Source: Ectocarpus siliculosus (lineage: Eukaryota; Sar; Phaeophyceae; Ectocarpales; Ectocarpaceae). From it: a stretch of 61,029 bases of DNA. Within the stretch, counting starts at the first letter, position 1. Every line of letters starts with the position of its first letter. Below the pieces are notes generated by a model that was given only the letters and a program-made list of their open reading frames with translations, had not been told where the DNA came from and did no database searches. Where the stretch lies: NCBI GenBank assembly GCA_000310025.1, contig FN649746.1, forward strand, positions 2,089,378 through 2,150,406. Reading direction: 5' to 3'. The position numbers and the translations under genes are program-made. Shown here one piece after another: positions 20,901 to 31,106 of this stretch.

Positions 20901-23900
20901 GTGGAATTTTGTGGTGTTTTTGACTGAAGTGCATCGACAGGGTTGCAGAAGAAGACAAAGACCCTCCTGATTCAGGCACTGGAAAGGTATAGAGGCCTAC
21001 GGAGGCGCTAACATCAGCTCTGCCGGCGCTAGGGATCACGGAAGCCGAACTGAAAGTGTGGAACCCGGTATTTTGAGTTCGTAACCCGGACGGCCTTGTC
21101 AGCGAAGACGCCGATCGTAGGCACAAGGTGGACCGCCGCGCCAGAATCGCTTGGGGATGCTTCGCAAAGTTCTCCTTGGAACTCATCGATCCGCCAAGCG
21201 CGCCAATGAGGCTCAACCTTCGGATGCTGCAGGTAGAGACGCAGAAGGGGGTGCTGTACGCGTGAGAAGACGGGGCACAAATTCCCCCCCGAGTCACGGG
21301 CATCGCCGCGTTCACGGCATTCAACGCCACATACCGCAAGCTCAATATATCGGAGGCAGAGTTGGGAGGGACTTCTGGGCAGCCATAGCTTCTGTTTGCG
21401 GGGGGCAATGCTGGACAAGGGAGACAAGCGACCACCAACGCGGCTGTTGTTTGGGAAACCCCAAAACGGGGCTACCCGCCCCACCCCGCCGGCCATCGCG
21501 TGCAGTAACAGGTAGACAGCCTGGTGGACGAATTCCAAAGCCTGTCGGAGCTCTACACAATTCTACGCCGCCAAACGGCGGACAAATGAAGCCTATCTGC
21601 TCGCTTGAAAACGGCAGGCGAGGTGCCGGGAGGACGGAGTACCGTGCTACAACAGGTGTTTGTTGGAGGTGGGCCGTTTTCTGGGCCCCACGAATCCAAG
21701 GCCAAGAGATAAATCGAGCAGATAAAGTGCTGGCGAATCTGGAGAACGGAATCTCAGAGAGGGATTTAGAGCATTTAGTTTCTACACAGAGGAGCTATTT
21801 GGTGTAAACGGCGGTCGGCATGATACACGAAGGGGGTTGGTACGTGTGTGATCTGATGATTTAGGAGCCACGGAGTCCCCTGTGCATTGGGCTCTCATGG
21901 CTCACCTCTGCTCGGGCTCCGTGCATGTCCACATGGCTGATGCCCTGAAACCAGGACAAGTGCGTCTCATTATCCGCACCCGGATCGGTTCTTAGGGTGT
22001 TAAACGTCTGGTCACCCACCGAACAATTGAACAGGACCATCTCCATTTTATCTCCCTTTTCACCGTCGTCGATTACTCTCGCTCGCGATTCGGGGCCCCG
22101 CGCCCACTGGGGGCGCGGGGGGCATTCTAGTCTCGCAGTTTGGTCCCTAATTTGGTCCTCTGTTTTCATTATTCTCCGCGTCGGGCTTGTTTTTTGTCAC
22201 TTTATGGATGGGTTTGGCCTGGTCCCTTGTCTTGAGTTTGACGTCATTTGCGTTTTGTTTCTCTCCCGTATCTGTCGAGCTTTTTGTCTAGGTGCAGCAG
22301 TAGCGTCGTGTGGCCCGCCCGTGTTGCCTGACCGCCCTCACACCCGCAAACCTGGTTGCTTGAGGGGTGTTTGCCTGGTTCGTGCCAAACCCAACGTAGA
22401 GCTCACTGTTACAGGGTGGGCTCGTGGAGATATTTGCTGTCCAGGGCGGGACGGGCTCGTCTCGTGCATGATTTCCATGATTCAATTTGTTTGCGGCTGT
22501 GTTCATTTTGTTGCGCCGGTGTACGAAGTTGAAGCCCGTTGTAACTATCCCGTGGGGTACGGTTGCCTGGTCCGCTAACACAGAATCCGGCGATGTCTCG
22601 TATTCCTTGCAACACCTGCAATAGTACAGTGTTCTTCTGCGCAATCGGTGGGACACACTCTGGGCCTGTTATTCCAGAGTTTTAGGTCAGCATGAGGCAA
22701 CGGAAATTCGATTTTTTCCTTGGCACAGCAGTGAGGAAGAGGGGCTCTCGGGCAGAGGCCAGAAAGTTGTTTTCATGTGGAGAGAGCAATAGTACCGACT
22801 CTCAAGTGCTGGAAAATTACTAAATAACGAACACCCGGAACACCTTTTTCTGTTTGAGGAGCACGGCATGATGACCCAGGTAGACTCAGCAGGGTACATG
22901 GGCTCGGGGGGTATCGCGATGGCGCTCCCCCTCAATTTTTCGTTTTGCTGTGTCTACAGCCAACAAAGGCTCGGTTGGAAAATTTGCGCCTGGTATGGGC
23001 TTGGACGGAGGTGTCTTGCGCGGGCGCGGTACAGCATGAGTTGTTGCTGAGCTCCGGCGGTTCTGGAAATGCTTCAGAGTTTGTTGAAGGTCTTCGTTGA
23101 TGCCTTCCCAGGCTATGAGGAGCGGTGCTCAAGTATTGTTAAATCTGCCAGTGCAGATCGCCTATTTTAGAGTTCCTCTCTCGAATTTCTCTCTTGTCCG
23201 TTTCTTGGTCCCGAAGGAAGTTTGACCGTGCTGCGTGAATAGACGTAGAACAGCTAAAGCTACGAGCTTGCGGGCGGTGAAGCTTGCAGATGATGTTGTA
23301 AGTGTTCGGCCGATACCCTTCTACGCGGCAAATGTTTGAATGATACCCTGCCTATGTGGACGCCGGACACAGCAGCAGCCTAGGATGATCGATTCGCACT
23401 TGGATGATGTCAGCGGATGAATCCGCGAAGGTCAGGATGCACGGCTGTTCGAGTTTGCTTTTATCGAGACTATCTGCTAAACAGCATGGGCGTCGTAACC
23501 ACGCTTTTCACTCTGCGCCCACTCTGCTCGCGCAGGTTGCAGCTTTCGTGGCGAAGAATGACAACTTTGTCGAGCTGGTGGGCGATTGCTACATCTGTTT
23601 AGAGCCCCTTCTGAACAACATCGGCACAACCAAATTCGGAGTGGTCAGCTGGAGATGCCGCTGCACCGTACCTCAGAAGGCGCACTCGGCGTGCGTGTTC
23701 TCCAAAATTTGCCACGTGGCCAACTCGCAGGGTACATGTGACATGTGCGACTCCCCAATGATGTTCGAGAAGACCAGACGGAAGGGTACCCAGGCCACAA
23801 TACGGTGAGGTTGCCGTTCAGCAATGGCCGTTTCTGACATGAGGCTGGTTTCGGCCATGCTGTAAGGATGGGGTGGATTTCCAATGTCGTAGGTGCGGAC

Positions 23901-24741
23901 ATGGCGGGACGCCTTATCCCCGCAGTCGAGACATATCGAAAGTGCCTTCCGTGATGTTTTATTACATGATAGACGCTTCCAATGACACTCCATAGAACGG
24001 AAGTTGGAGATCTTGATTTGTATGAGTTGTGCGAATAAGGCCCTTTGTAATTACGTGGCCAATGGCTTTTCTAGCGTGTGCCTTCAGTGTGAACGAAGGC
24101 TGGGGAGTTGGCTTGGGGGCGTCCTTTCTGTCGACGGTGTCATGTAGTCTGTTGTCGGACGGACAGTGTTCCCTGGTGCCGGGGCAAAAGTGCCCCCACG
24201 AGGAAACATCCCGTCCTACCAGATCGCGCCACATTGCACAGTTCCATTTCTTTTCTTCAAGTGATTCCATCAGCAGCGACAAGCTATTCTACGCCTCAAC
24301 AAGACGATCCAACAATGCCACAGCACCGCCAGTAACCGACGCAACTCTAACGTCGGTATCCAATGTATTTGAGCTACGTTAGGCCTACTGCTGTGGGTCT
24401 CGAAGGCGAGGAGATCACGCCGAGTGAAGAGTTGTTGTATGCGGCGTCGAAACTCCTCGAGCGACACCATCATGTTTTCGTTACTCCTGCGCATGACCCC
24501 TTAGGCTAAAGCTGGCTGGCTACATATTCTGCTCGATTAATAATTGCACAGATTTCACCGGGATGAGGAGCGGGCAGATGACGCCGACCCAAGCAGTGAC
24601 AGCGAAGAGGGGGAAAGCAGCGGCAGTGAGAGCCTTTCCGACGTTAGCAACGAGGACAGCAACAGCAGTCTCAGTGGCAGCGATCTCAGCAACAGCGAAA
24701 GCTCGAGCGGATCTGACAGTAATGAAGAGGATGGCGACTAG
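17959..24741 (+). CDS. Copy 2 of the tandem family: RING-CH-like protein, 3 exons, 207 aa
   Basis: Exons 17959..18123, 23536..23804 and 24552..24741 join in phases 0 and 2 to 208 codons. Exon A gives a basic helical region (EEAIRLMKHMKPAELRKISK, then AAMILEKRKLEDNKK). Exon B gives a C4HC3 finger: C73-x2-C76-x19-C96-x-C98-x6-H105-x2-C108-x14-C123-x2-C126. This resembles RING-CH (RINGv) spacing, where x7 before His is usual. Exon C adds R145-FHRDEERADDADPSS and a Ser/Asp/Glu tail to residue 207. RING-CH proteins are normally E3 ubiquitin ligases, often membrane-bound. No membrane segment is present here, so a soluble ligase or a non-catalytic zinc fold is possible. The start is the first ATG in frame with the motif. 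Intron 1 is 5.4 kb and carries a retroelement relic. The gene model is confident; the function is open. Confidence 0.7.
18540..18880 (+). repeat. Imperfect local duplication in intron 1 of copy 2
   Basis: Two related blocks (about 18560-18650 and 18780-18870) share CAGCAG, a GATTCCTTCGG/AATTCTTTCGG core and CTATATGAT. They lie in one open frame, 18418-18882. No protein domain is recognised, so I treat this as a duplicated non-coding segment. Confidence 0.4.
21067..21264 (+). mobile_element. Relic of a non-LTR retrotransposon reverse transcriptase (3' part)
   Basis: After an in-frame TGA near 21073, a 62-codon open stretch reads VRNPDGLVSEDADRRHKVDR, then RARIAWGCFAKFS, and ends with MRLNLRMLQVETQKGVLYA and TGA at 21262. 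This matches the thumb-side pattern of LINE reverse transcriptases (LGSLVSEDG, a run of basic residues, RIAWACF, then a Leu/Lys-rich helix ending LLYG). No catalytic FADD-like motif or endonuclease is visible nearby. It lies in intron 1 of copy 2 and is a dead fragment. Confidence 0.5.
22091..22121. repeat. Short GC-rich hairpin
   Basis: CCCCGCGCCC and GGGGCGCGGGG pair around a four-base loop. It is the tightest small hairpin in the intron and its role is unknown. It may be a fragment of an adjacent mobile element. Confidence 0.5.
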
Positions 24742-26399
24742 TTAGCGCGATTACATTGACGCGGGAAACATTTTGTTTCGGATGTGTCTGCAAGGGGCAG
24801 GACGCCATTGCGCCGAAGTGCAGGCGTCATTTGGTATTGAGGATAGTCGAAGGTGCAACTATGATGTTGCCGAGATGGGGAAGCGCAGTCGACACTTCCA
24901 GCATGTAAATCTCTGCCGATACAATGGGGAAATTCCTGTGTAATGGTGCACCCTACAAACTTTGATTTGGGTCATTCATTTCATATGCTTGTAGACGGAA
25001 AGGCACAAGGATGAAGCAATTGGAGAGTCGGTCAAAGAGAATGGAGGTTACCAAAGATTGGTTCCCTGAAGTAGCGACCCTTTACCCTCTTTGCTCCCCT
25101 CCGGTGTACCATGCATGACAAGGAGTGATGAACGGGGTCGAGACCAGGACAGTTGAGTCCGAACACCGAGTATGCGCCCAAGATGGTGGGCGAGACCGAA
25201 CAAAGAGGGTCCAGAGAGGAGGGCGTGAGACACCCGCGGTTTTCTTTTTTTGTGATACTCGGTAAACGGTGGTGGGGGGAACGTGACAGCGCCTAACGAT
25301 GAGGGCGAGTTGCGGGAGGATAACTTTCGGCGATGCACAGGCGATGTGGTGTTCATTAGCTTCGCCGTGCAGCGCTTTGACTTACCGGTGGTGAGGAGTA
25401 CGTTCAGTTCAGAAACACGCTGTTTTGTGGTCGATGTCGACGTCGACAAGCAAGCGTTGTTGCTCGAGGTGGAGTGCTCGCAGGAGGAGTTGTTGTTTTC
25501 GCGTTTTTTCTGCGTCGTTTTGGCAGTGCTCTTGGTGGGACGGTTTCCAACATGTATGTACACCGGGCCAGTGTTCCACAGACAGCAACATCAGTTCTCG
25601 CGTTGTTGTCGTGTTGTTTCTTGCGACCGTGTAAAAACCAATTGTTTGCCCCCTTGATGGTGTGGTGGTGGTGTATATCCGCATTTAATTTGAAATGCTC
25701 ATGTAGATGGTTGGTTCTGGAAAACCGAGATAATACAATGGCAGCGATGATGATGACCAGATTCCTTTCTTCTTTCGCCCGCAGGGAGCAGCACCAAGAA
25801 ATATCCAAGGGCGCCAAATCCAAAAGAATTGGGCAGTATGGGAGCGCTGTGGACACCGGCGAAACAAAGAAAGGCTTTTAGTAACTGCTTTTCGCTTGTG
25901 AAGTCTACAACGGTTTCTATTGGCTAGATACCTCTCGTACCGCTGTACAGACAAAGCTGGACCTCGTTGATTTGTCTTCGGCCAACGGACGTGTACTTGG
26001 TGTGGCTGTGTGCTTTGTCAAGACACAAAGACACCAAGCATATCCGTGTACATGACACGATGACCGTGATGAAAGAACATGTATGATTCGATCCGCATCG
26101 ATGCCGCCGCCCGGTGGGAGGGAGGCGGGGGTGCTATTTCTGAATGATGCTGCGGTGCCCCCCGGTCCGCCACGGTGGTTAGCCACATACAAGCCAACAC
26201 CCACGTGACTCGTGTAGCGAGCACACGTCGTTCCAGGAAAGACATAGCCCACTTCAAGAGGATTAATTGGCACCAAAGAAGCTGGGGTGGTCACCGTTGC
26301 GGAAAAGGTGCTCAACAGACTTCGGACGACCTTTTCTCCTCTTGGTTGCCGTTGGGGTAATTCCGTAATTCCTCCGCGAGCTGCGTACAGCAGTAGTTC
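24742..26399. other. Spacer between copies 2 and 3
   Basis: No gene is supported on either strand. A TACAGCAGTA motif sits at 26386-26395, immediately before the start codon of copy 3. Confidence 0.45.
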
Positions 26400-29300
26400 A
26401 TGAACCGAGCCGCCGCACCCGGCGTTCCCAGCTCCCACAACAGCATTACAAGTATGTCATCCACGCGGGGAGGGCTACGGGGAAGGGTGCGGAGGCAGGA
26501 GTCGACCGATGCGGAGCCTGATGTTGACCGTCGCACTTCATCCTCCTCCGTGATATCAGTGTCGTCGCGCGTGGCCGCGATCTCCAATAGGAGGGTGGGG
26601 CCTGGGTTCGTGCTGGGAGCACCGGGTCCACGTGACGCAACTCGTCCCCGTGTGCAAACGCGTTCAGGGGGTGGGCGGGGTGGTAATACCAGCGCCGATG
26701 CTAGCGTCCTGTCAGGTTCTGAAAGGGCGGCTTCTGAAAGGGCGGCTTCTGAAAGGGCGGTCGCGATCATGCGACGGCGGGAGGCGAATCGGTTGCCGCC
26801 GGCGCCGGCTTTTGCCCCACCCCAGCCGGTAGAGGGTCCCAGGGAGCAAGCCTTGAACCTTCTGAAGCGTATGAGGCCGGATGAGCTCATGGCGATAGGC
26901 GAGGCCGCCACTGCGTTGGCGAAGAGGAAGATGGATGACAGGAAAAAGGTGTGTGTGTTTGCAGCTGCTGGATGTTTCGCCTATTCTTTTAGCATGTCTG
27001 TCGAATCGCGTCCAAGACACGCATTTACGGAGTTCCGGATTCCCTGTGTGTATGGTCTGCAGTCTACAGCAAGTAATCCGTACGTCCTTAGCATTGACCG
27101 CGCTACATAACCGGTTTACCCAATGAAATATACGCCAGTGTTAGCGGGTGGAATCAGGGCGCTGGGAGGGATCCCAACATCGAGAAATGCGCAACACGAA
27201 CGCCAAAGCAAACCTCTCAAATACTAGAAATACTGGAAGTATTTATGACCTACGCACCACAGCTCGACACGTATTCTTTCCCGAACCTAGGCACTGCTGA
27301 TGCAGAGAGCGGAGGACAGCAAAATGGTCATGTCAAGCCCAGCCGAAGCCAGGATATCACTGTATGCCGCATCTCCCAATTTGATGGTCGTAGACTCCAA
27401 AGATCCAGCAGTCATATTGTCAGCAGCCAGACAAACTCCGCAATATGGGTCCTTATCATCTATTCTGACGCCAGTCTACACACAGCTCGGTGTGTGTGTG
27501 TTTCTGAAGTGCGTCCGCCGGGTACACACCAGGAGGAAGGAAGAAGGAAGGCCACGAAGCTTGCTATTTTTTCTATATTTTCTTGCCGCACTTTCCTCCG
27601 TACGAAGAAGACACGAGAGACAGCAGTCCGCCCTCTTCTTCCTACCTCCCAACGACTCTTCCCGTCGCAATCCTGCCCCACATGTACTGCTCTGAATGAC
27701 CGGAAACACGTGGTGTGTCGCCGCCGGAGTGATAGGTCGCAACCTCCCAAAAGAGGAGGTCGGCCACCATTGGTTGTAGGAGCAGCCGCGTTTACCCGCT
27801 GACAAATGAGAATAGTCAAGTTCGCCAGTCTCACAAGACAACAACGACAGCGAACGAGAGACATGCCTGTGATCCGCGCCTCGGGTGAGAGATCAACCAC
27901 GGTTGTTTCAGCAACCCGAGTGGTGCCAGGCCGTTTAGTCCGCGGCCAGGAATGTCGACGGGAGTTACAACCTCCGGTTTGGCAGTTCAGAGCATCAGGA
28001 TCTGTGGGTTGTGGAAGTCAACATCAACAAGCGCTACTCTTGTCGTGTGGCCCGCCTGTGGTACATACAGCGTAAACATTGTTATGCAGTCAAGTACGCT
28101 CCGAAGTGCTTTTGTCTGACTACATATCTGTGCACCAGCACCTCACCCAAAGATGCTGCTGCACCTGTTGCTTAGTCTTCATGAGGTCGTTGTTGTTTGA
28201 CACGTGTGCTACTCGTGCTTCTATTCTCGTTCTTGTCTGCACGTGAACTGGATTCCTAGTATACAGAGTAGACGTGGATACACACAACAAAGAGGGGGAA
28301 AGACTGCTTCACCCTTCTCGCGTTGATGCATTGGAGGCAGGGACGACAGGAGGATATGTTGAGAATTATTCCTGTGTTACCCCGGCTGGTTCGTCAAAAA
28401 ACCACTGGAAGATTTCGCTGGCGCCCAAAACAGATGGGACTCCTGCAAGCACAAGAGTAAACGAGCATGTTCGGTTAAAACCCCGGTCAGCACGATATCA
28501 CGAGTGTTTGATTGAGATGGTTTCTTGCGGTCATCTTTGGGCAACTTGCTCTCGCGCCCACGTGGTTTTTCTGGCTCATCTGAGGCTTGTCTATGCACCA
28601 GCAGCACGAATCTCATTCTCGCCGTAGGTGCCACTTAACCGACACCACCGGGTGAGCGTGTTCTTCTGGCGATGAACTGGTCGCGGATTTGATCGGTCTT
28701 TCTTTCCGTCTGAGAGATCAGGCACACGTTGCCGAAGTGTTCTTCGGGCCATATAGGAACCCTCGGCTTTAGCCTTGAATTAACCAAGATTCAAGAACAA
28801 CGCATTCAACGCGCTACGTCCTGCTTGCTGCCATCCGATCCCCGCTTGCGTTGAAAGTGAGAGTGTGCCTTCGTTGGCATCTCCGAGATTCACCTGAATG
28901 GTCACTACAGTCGGTGAACCTTTCCCGGCAAACATCTTCGGGCGGTACAACATTGTTCATTAGATATTTACTGGTCGCATGTGCGTCACTACCCGTCGGA
29001 AGACCCTGGTTGCCACTCTGCGTTTTGTATTCATGAACCCCGCCCTCGTGGCTTCATCTTCCCTCCGTGAAAATGTACACAGATCGCGGCGTTCGCTGAA
29101 AAGCACGACAATTTCGTCGAGTTGGTGGAGGACTGTTATATCTGCCTCGAGCCGCTCCTGAACAACATCGGCACGACCAAGTTCGGAGTCGTGAGCTGGA
29201 AGTGTCGCTGCACCGTGCCTCAGAAGGCGCATTCGCGATGCGTCTTCTCCAAGATCTGCCACGCTACCAACGGGCAGGGAAAGTGCGACATGTGCAACTC

Positions 29301-30651
29301 CCCCATGGAGTTCGAGAAGACTACGCGGAAGGGCACCCACGCCATGATAAGGTTAGGGAGATTCGCAAAGTGGCACTGTCGCCGACACAACAGCGCTGTG
29401 TATGCTACTGATACAGTGCCGTCTGGTAGCTGACGAGGGGACACGCTTGTCGCAAGAGGAGATGGTGATGGGGTTCCAGTAGCTGGCATGGCATTCGTCG
29501 AAATTTACAACGAGGAGGAACGAGGGCGCCAGCTTTGCTGTCGAAGGCACGCCTCCAACAAAACTTGGGACCACCAGGAAAAACACGCGTCCCCCCCCCC
29601 CCCGATTTGTTAGATGTGCATGATTCCCCCCATGCTTGATCAATGGAGAAGTCTTTGCCTCAAGACGTCGTGTGTGTCAGTAGTTCTGGGTGGCGTCGGT
29701 GGCTACCGATCGTGGTAACCTTTAGCGCGTGCGTGTCTGGCTGTTACTGCTGTCCCCCAAAAGAGCGTCTACCGTAAGAAACTGAGAGATGGCACCCCCC
29801 CCCCCCGCCCCTACACCGATGTTCAAATCTCGACTGGCTCCGCAACCAAGATTGTGCCAACACCAACAATGGTGGTTTTGGAAACTTCTCATCGAGGGGT
29901 TGGTCGGGCTCTTAACGCACCCCCTTGGTTGTGGCAAAGCAGAAGGAACGATTGGCCATCGGTGATCGGTCCCGTGGGAACAATGCCCCGTCCTCTCGAG
30001 GACGCGTGGTCAATGGTCTAACCGCTAAGGCCTGCGAAACATAAGAGTACGCCCCGTTGGTTGTGGAGCAGCCGAGGTCTGCACGTCGGTCCAGGGGGAG
30101 TACCATATCTCCGCCTCTTTCGGTATTCCAACCTCGGCAATCGCTTCTACCAAGGGCCGTACTCTTGCAAGTCGGCGGCGAAACCACGGTAATTTTTTCC
30201 CACGGATGAGATACACTCCTGCGCATTGGCTGGCTGTTGCGCTGGCCGCCTCTGCACAAGGGCAAGAACGGCGGGGCGTGAACCTTGGTGCGAAGCTATG
30301 GTCCCCACGAAAAGAATTCCGCTCGGTCGCCGCCGTTGGTGTACGCTACGTTTGTACAGGTTTCACCGCGACGAGACGGACAAGGACGCCGCCATCAGCA
30401 ACGAAGAGGAGGAAGAGAGGGAGGAGGAGGAGGAGGAGGATAGGGAGAGGGAGGGCGATCAAGAGGAGGAGGAGGAGGAGGAGGAGAGGGACCTGGAGGG
30501 AGAGCAGGAGCAAGAGGAGGAGGAGGAGGAGGAGGAGGAGGGAGGGGAAGTACCCCAAGTGTTTGTGAGTCTTGAAGACCAAGAGTTTGTTGACGAACGC
30601 GAATCACCCGTCGCAGACGATTTCGACGGAACGGGGTGGTGGGCGTCGTGA
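26400..30651 (+). CDS. Copy 3 of the tandem family: RING-CH-like protein, 3 exons, 369 aa
   Basis: Exons 26400..26948, 29083..29351 and 30360..30651 join in the same phases as copy 2 (0 and 2) to 370 codons. Exon A is much longer (183 residues). A Ser/Arg-rich low-complexity region with three in-frame 15-bp repeats (ASERA units, 26710-26760) precedes the basic helix QALNLLKRMRPDELMAIGE. Exon B is 269 nt, exactly as in copy 2, with ligands C201, C204, C224, C226, H233, C236, C251 and C254. Exon C opens FHRDETDKDA and becomes almost pure Glu encoded by a GAG/GGA microsatellite (30400-30545). It ends in a non-repetitive stretch, FVSLEDQEFVDERESP, before TGA or TAG at 30649. The finger differs little from copy 2 while both ends diverge strongly. 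The open frame through the repeats argues for a functional gene. Confidence 0.7.
26708..26762 (+). repeat. In-frame 15-bp tandem repeat, about 3 units
   Basis: The unit GGCTTCTGAAAGGGC is repeated inside exon A of copy 3 and encodes Ala-Ser-Glu-Arg-Ala. Its length is a multiple of three, so copy-number changes keep the frame. Confidence 0.85.
29935..30020 (+). repeat. Dispersed repeat, second copy of 518-606
   Basis: This block shares with 518-606 the ordered pieces GGCAAAGCAG/GCAAAGCAG, GGAACGAT, CGGTCC, GTGGGAACAA and CCGTCCT, and the CGAGGA and GGTC segments. A shorter match (GGTCAATGGTCTAACG) is at 35709-35726. It is likely a fragment of an interspersed element. Confidence 0.6.
30400..30545 (+). 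repeat. GAG/GGA microsatellite inside an exon
   Basis: A purine-only tract is interrupted by a few AGG, CAG and GAC triplets. In frame it encodes the poly-Glu tail of copy 3. Confidence 0.95.
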
Positions 30652-31006
30652 AGCCTTAAAAGTGTCTTCCTGGGTGCTTGGCGCTCGCTGGTAATCGGTC
30701 AGGCAGACCAGACATCGTCAGGGGATGGCCTTTGCCACGGTGTCTCGCGTGTGTTGGTACTCGTACGGGTTGTGGCGTTCGTTGTGTTTCCGTGAGGATA
30801 AGCGGTGCATGGAGACCGGTGTTCTTGGTTGGGGGGGCGTGCGGGTACAGGGTCCTGCCGGGATCATCCACCGATGTTTGTCAGGCGATACTGACGAGAG
30901 GGGGAATCGAAGGTGCCGTTGGTTTCGGGCGGTGGAAATATGCTCGGGGGAGGGGGGGACGCCGATTCAGCGCGTGCGCGGGGGGTCGGGGGGGGGGGGG
31001 GGGTTC

Positions 31007-31106
31007 NNNNNNNNNNNNNNNNNNNNNNNNNNNNNNNNNNNNNNNNNNNNNNNNNNNNNNNNNNNNNNNNNNNNNNNNNNNNNNNNNNNNNNNNNNNNNN
31101 NNNNNN
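31007..31106. other. Assembly gap of 100 N
   Basis: Exactly 100 unknown bases. They are flanked on the left by a long poly-G run (about 30980-31003) and on the right by several poly-G tracts (31200-31262). The round size suggests a placeholder of unknown true length. Confidence 1.

Noticed and set aside
21151-21807. 218-aa plus-strand frame in the intron of copy 2
   Set aside because: It overlaps the LINE relic in a different frame and has no domain. It is probably a shadow of decayed retroelement sequence.
30346-30582. Poly-Leu membrane protein on the minus strand
   Set aside because: It is the shadow of the GAG/GGA microsatellite that encodes the poly-Glu tail on the plus strand.
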